Positions 52,148 to 54,630 of a stretch of 54,630 nucleotides of DNA are shown here, one piece after another. The position numbers and the translations under genes were made by a program. How positions within the stretch are numbered: the stretch's first letter is position 1; each line of letters begins with the position of its first letter. The notes under the pieces are model-generated. The model ran no database searches. It saw nothing but the letters and a program-made list of their open reading frames with translations, and was not told the origin of the DNA. The stretch comes from CANLBN01 sp050298695 (GTDB lineage: Bacteria; Pseudomonadota; Gammaproteobacteria; Pseudomonadales; Cellvibrionaceae), in the NCBI GenBank assembly GCA_050298695.1, contig JBNKUQ010000011.1, positions 1 to 54,630 on the forward strand, in the 5' to 3' direction.

Positions 52148-53452
52148 ATGAAAAATTCACTCAAATTATGGTGGGCTCTAGGGGTATCGAGCTTATATCT
52201 ATTTTCTGCAATACCTGCATCTGCTTTAACACTACAAGAAGTCGTTGCTCATACCTTAAAAACAAATCCTGAAGCATTGGCCTCACGCAACCAAGTTTTG
52301 GCGAGAGAAAAAGAAATTCGTCTTGCTCAAGGTGGTTACCTGCCTACCTTGGATGCGGAATTGGGAGTGGGGCGTGAATGGACAAAATCACCTGCGACTG
52401 GGGGTGATGAAGTAGAGCTAACGCGCACTGAGGCAGCCTTACGTCTACGCCAAATGCTCTATGATGGCAGTGCGACTTCCAGTGAGGTTGACCGTCAAAA
52501 AGCGCGATATAACAGTGCGCTTTATGACTCTCAGGATACGGATGAAACCGTTGCTTTGAGTGTGGCAGAGGTTTACATAGAGGTATTACGTCAATCCGAA
52601 TTGTTGCAGTTGTTGAAAAGTTCTTTGGATGAGCATCAGAATATTTATGATCAAATGTCTCTTAGAGCTAAAGCCGGGGTGGGTAGCCGTTCTGACCTTG
52701 ATCAAATATCAGCGCGCCTATCCTTAGCAAAAAGTAATACTATTGCGGGAGAGAATAACCTCCAAGATGCGGTCAGTGCTTTCTATGGTGTTGTGGGTTA
52801 CCTTCCTGAATATTCAACCTTAGAAAAGCCTGAAGGTGTACCCATTTCTGCTTCCGTTCAGGAAGCGCTTGCAAAAGCATTTAATAATAACCCTCAATTA
52901 AAATCCGCTAATGCCGATATAGACGCTGCAAAAGCTCAATACCAAGCTAGTAAAAGTCAGTTTCATCCAACGTTAGCCATTGAGGGCGACCGCACTTGGA
53001 ATGAAGATATTGATGGTGTTGAAGGGAAAAATGAAGACTGGGTTATTGCATTGCGTCTTCGCTATAACCTCTACAATGGTGGCTCAGATAACGCTCGAAA
53101 AAAACAAAGTGCCTATTTAATTGAAGAAGCTAAAGAAGTCCGCAACCGAACCAAAAGACAAGTAGAGGAAGGTATGCGTTTATCTTGGCATGCTTATGAA
53201 AATACTCGTAAACAAGTCAATTTTCTCAGTGACTATGCCAATTCAGTTATTGCAACACGTGAAGCTTATCGAAAGCAGTTTAATATCGGTAAGCGCTCAT
53301 TACTCGATTTGTTAAATACCGAAAATGAGTTGCTAGAAGCAAAAAGTAATTACTTAAATGCGCAGTATGATCAGCTCTATTCGTTGTATAGAGTTGCGCA
53401 AGCAGAGGGTGAATTAGTTAAGGCATTGGGTATAAAAGAACAAGGTCAATAA
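52148..53452 (+). CDS. TolC-family outer-membrane export channel (LapE type)
   Basis: The 434-residue protein forms the outer-membrane channel of the type I system. It has a signal peptide (1-26, ending ASA), then two outer-membrane efflux repeats: LTLQEVVAHTLKTNPEALAS, LAQGGYLPTLDAELGVG and LRLRQMLYDGSATSSEVDRQ in the first half; EALAKAFNNNPQLKSANADI, SKSQFHPTLAIEGDRTW and LRYNLYNGGSDNARKKQ in the second. FNIGKRSLLDLLNTENELLEA (around residue 375) is the typical closing motif. GGAAAAAT lies before the ATG. LapE or AggA are fitting names. Confidence 0.93.
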   Translation: MKNSLKLWWALGVSSLYLFSAIPASALTLQEVVAHTLKTNPEALASRNQVLAREKEIRLAQGGYLPTLDAELGVGREWTKSPATGGDEVELTRTEAALRLRQMLYDGSATSSEVDRQKARYNSALYDSQDTDETVALSVAEVYIEVLRQSELLQLLKSSLDEHQNIYDQMSLRAKAGVGSRSDLDQISARLSLAKSNTIAGENNLQDAVSAFYGVVGYLPEYSTLEKPEGVPISASVQEALAKAFNNNPQLKSANADIDAAKAQYQASKSQFHPTLAIEGDRTWNEDIDGVEGKNEDWVIALRLRYNLYNGGSDNARKKQSAYLIEEAKEVRNRTKRQVEEGMRLSWHAYENTRKQVNFLSDYANSVIATREAYRKQFNIGKRSLLDLLNTENELLEAKSNYLNAQYDQLYSLYRVAQAEGELVKALGIKEQGQ

Positions 53453-53512
53453 CAATAACATTTATATGATAGGTATTGTTTGTTAACACAATAAACTTTT
53501 TTCGAGGTAGTT

Positions 53513-54630
53513 ATGACTCAGGGCAACCATCAGAGCAATATAGTATCTTCCACTGTTCCGGAAATTTACACACAAGTACGAGCAGAAATCGCTGAATGTC
53601 GAGGTGACGTGGTGCTGATTAGTGCTTCAGGCGAACAGTTGCCCGTTGAGCCTGGAACAAAAATTTATCTGAACGATACTCTGAGTAGCCATGACGACAG
53701 TGCGGTTGTCTTGTACATTAATGATCAAGGTGTACTGACACTTGGACAAAATCAACTCATTGCTTTTAACCAAGAATTCCTCGATGAACTAAATAGTGCC
53801 AGGCAGGAAGGCTCTCTAGAAGAGCCGATCAGTATTGAAGCGCTTGAACAAGCGATTGCTGATGGTGTTAGCCTAGAAGAATTGTTACAAGCACCTGCTG
53901 CAGGAACTCAGATAGAAGAGGGTAGCGTTGGTGTTGTTTTTTATCAAAGAACGGGCAACTCCCTACTCCCAGTAAGTGGTTTTGAGGTATCGCCAGTTAA
54001 TAATGTAAATACCGTCGATGATAACCCATTTACTAACGGTGATCTCGATGCTAACAATCAGTTGAACGATTCCAATGCTGTTCCCGTTGCCACTTCAATA
54101 TCTACTACCAGCGAAGAAAATACAGTTGTTTCTGGAAACGTTGTAGCAACTGATAGTGACGGAACTATTAGTCAATACACTCTCATTAGTGGTCCTACTT
54201 CAGGGAATTTAACCTTTAATCCAGATGGTAGTTACAGTTTCGATCCTGGCACTGAGTTTGATTCTCTTGCGCCTGGAGACACCACTAACGTTTCATTTAC
54301 TTATACCGCAACAGATGATGATGGTAATGAGAGTGAACCCGCAACGGTGACTTTAAATATAACCGGTACTAATGATCTTCCAATTACGAGCAATGCGACG
54401 AATACTACCGATGAAGATACCGTTTTAAATGCGGCTGTTCCTCCTGCGACGGATGTGGATGGAAGTATTGTTAGCTACAGCCTCGTCAATGATGTTGCCG
54501 AAGGTAGTTTAGTTTTCAATAGCGATGGAACCTATAGCTTTAATCCCAATGGTGACTTTGACGACCTGGCTCCAGGAGATATCCGTGAAGTCAGTTTTAC
54601 CTACACGGCGACTGATGATTTTGGCGGTGT
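53513..54630 (+). CDS. LapA-like giant adhesin, retention-module protein (partial)
   Basis: ATG 53513 with GAGG six bases upstream opens a frame that is still open at the window end (372 residues seen). The first about 125 residues match the retention module that plugs the TolC channel and holds such adhesins on the surface (VRAEIAECRGDVVLISASG, EPGTKIYLNDTL, VLYINDQGVLTLGQNQ). A di-alanine site, PAAG at residues 128-131, matches the cleavage site of the LapG protease. After an Asn/Asp-rich linker, tandem Ig/cadherin-like repeats of about 95-100 residues begin (ATDSDGTISQYTLISG..., TFNPDGSYSFDPGTEFD, SFTYTATDDDGNESEPATVT). Secretion by the three preceding gene products is expected. lapD and lapG are not in the window. 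Confidence 0.92.
   Translation, partial: MTQGNHQSNIVSSTVPEIYTQVRAEIAECRGDVVLISASGEQLPVEPGTKIYLNDTLSSHDDSAVVLYINDQGVLTLGQNQLIAFNQEFLDELNSARQEGSLEEPISIEALEQAIADGVSLEELLQAPAAGTQIEEGSVGVVFYQRTGNSLLPVSGFEVSPVNNVNTVDDNPFTNGDLDANNQLNDSNAVPVATSISTTSEENTVVSGNVVATDSDGTISQYTLISGPTSGNLTFNPDGSYSFDPGTEFDSLAPGDTTNVSFTYTATDDDGNESEPATVTLNITGTNDLPITSNATNTTDEDTVLNAAVPPATDVDGSIVSYSLVNDVAEGSLVFNSDGTYSFNPNGDFDDLAPGDIREVSFTYTATDDFGG

Overview
The window is a chromosomal segment of a Gram-negative gammaproteobacterium. It has a KDO pathway gene, FtsB, RpoS, NlpD, TonB-dependent receptors and a TolC-type export system. The backbone order (pyrG-kdsA-eno-ftsB-ispD-ispF ... pcm-nlpD-rpoS ... fdxA-mutS-pncC-recA-recX) is the one familiar from Pseudomonas-like and Cellvibrio-like bacteria. 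Composition is moderately AT-rich. A gene set for the osmolyte N-acetylglutaminylglutamine amide (NAGGN) and a LapA-type adhesin system suggest a marine or salt-tolerant, surface-attaching organism. I infer the order Cellvibrionales or a near relative with low confidence; no rRNA or tRNA gene was seen.

Layout. 1-1548 (-): partial membrane-anchored coiled-coil protein with a CheX-like end. 1959-7680 (+): pyrG, kdsA, eno, ftsB, ispD, ispF. 7677-17333 (-): a block that stands where truD and surE usually lie between ispF and pcm. It holds a PBP4-type peptidase, a DUF4184 membrane protein, a small membrane protein, an orphan solute-binding protein and a four-gene NAGGN operon (asparagine-synthase-like amidotransferase, GNAT/ATP-grasp synthetase, two tandem M42 hydrolases). 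17831-21656 (+): pcm, a DUF368 polyprenyl-phosphate transporter, nlpD, rpoS. 21711-26723 (-): a signalling operon coding, in transcription order, for a response regulator, a TonB-dependent receptor, a periplasmic binding protein and a histidine kinase. 27118-30311 (-): fdxA and mutS. 30557-34166 (+): a GGDEF response regulator, pncC, recA, recX.

34199-47916 (+) is a cobalamin salvage locus under a B12 riboswitch: btuB, cobO, cbiZ, cobQ, btuC, btuD, cobU, cobT, cobC, cobS, cbiB, a threonine-phosphate decarboxylase and btuF. BtuB and BtuCDF import corrinoids, CobO adenosylates them, CbiZ cuts off unsuitable lower-ligand loops, and CbiB, the decarboxylase, CobU, CobS, CobT and CobC rebuild the nucleotide loop. 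The locus carries at least five palindromic or MITE-like repeats. One lies inside the riboswitch, one abuts cobS, and one has become part of the btuF reading frame. 47932-54630 holds a small conserved protein and then a type I secretion set (LapB, LapC and TolC/LapE homologues) followed by the start of a large LapA-like adhesin with a retention module, a LapG-type di-alanine site and repeated Ig/cadherin-like domains. The adhesin runs off the window.

The least explained items are the inverted-repeat element splitting the B12 aptamer, the two B12 genes without a normal start codon (cbiZ, btuF), the regulator-receptor-binding protein-kinase operon, the CheX-ended coiled-coil protein, and the second M42 hydrolase with an altered metal-site glutamate.
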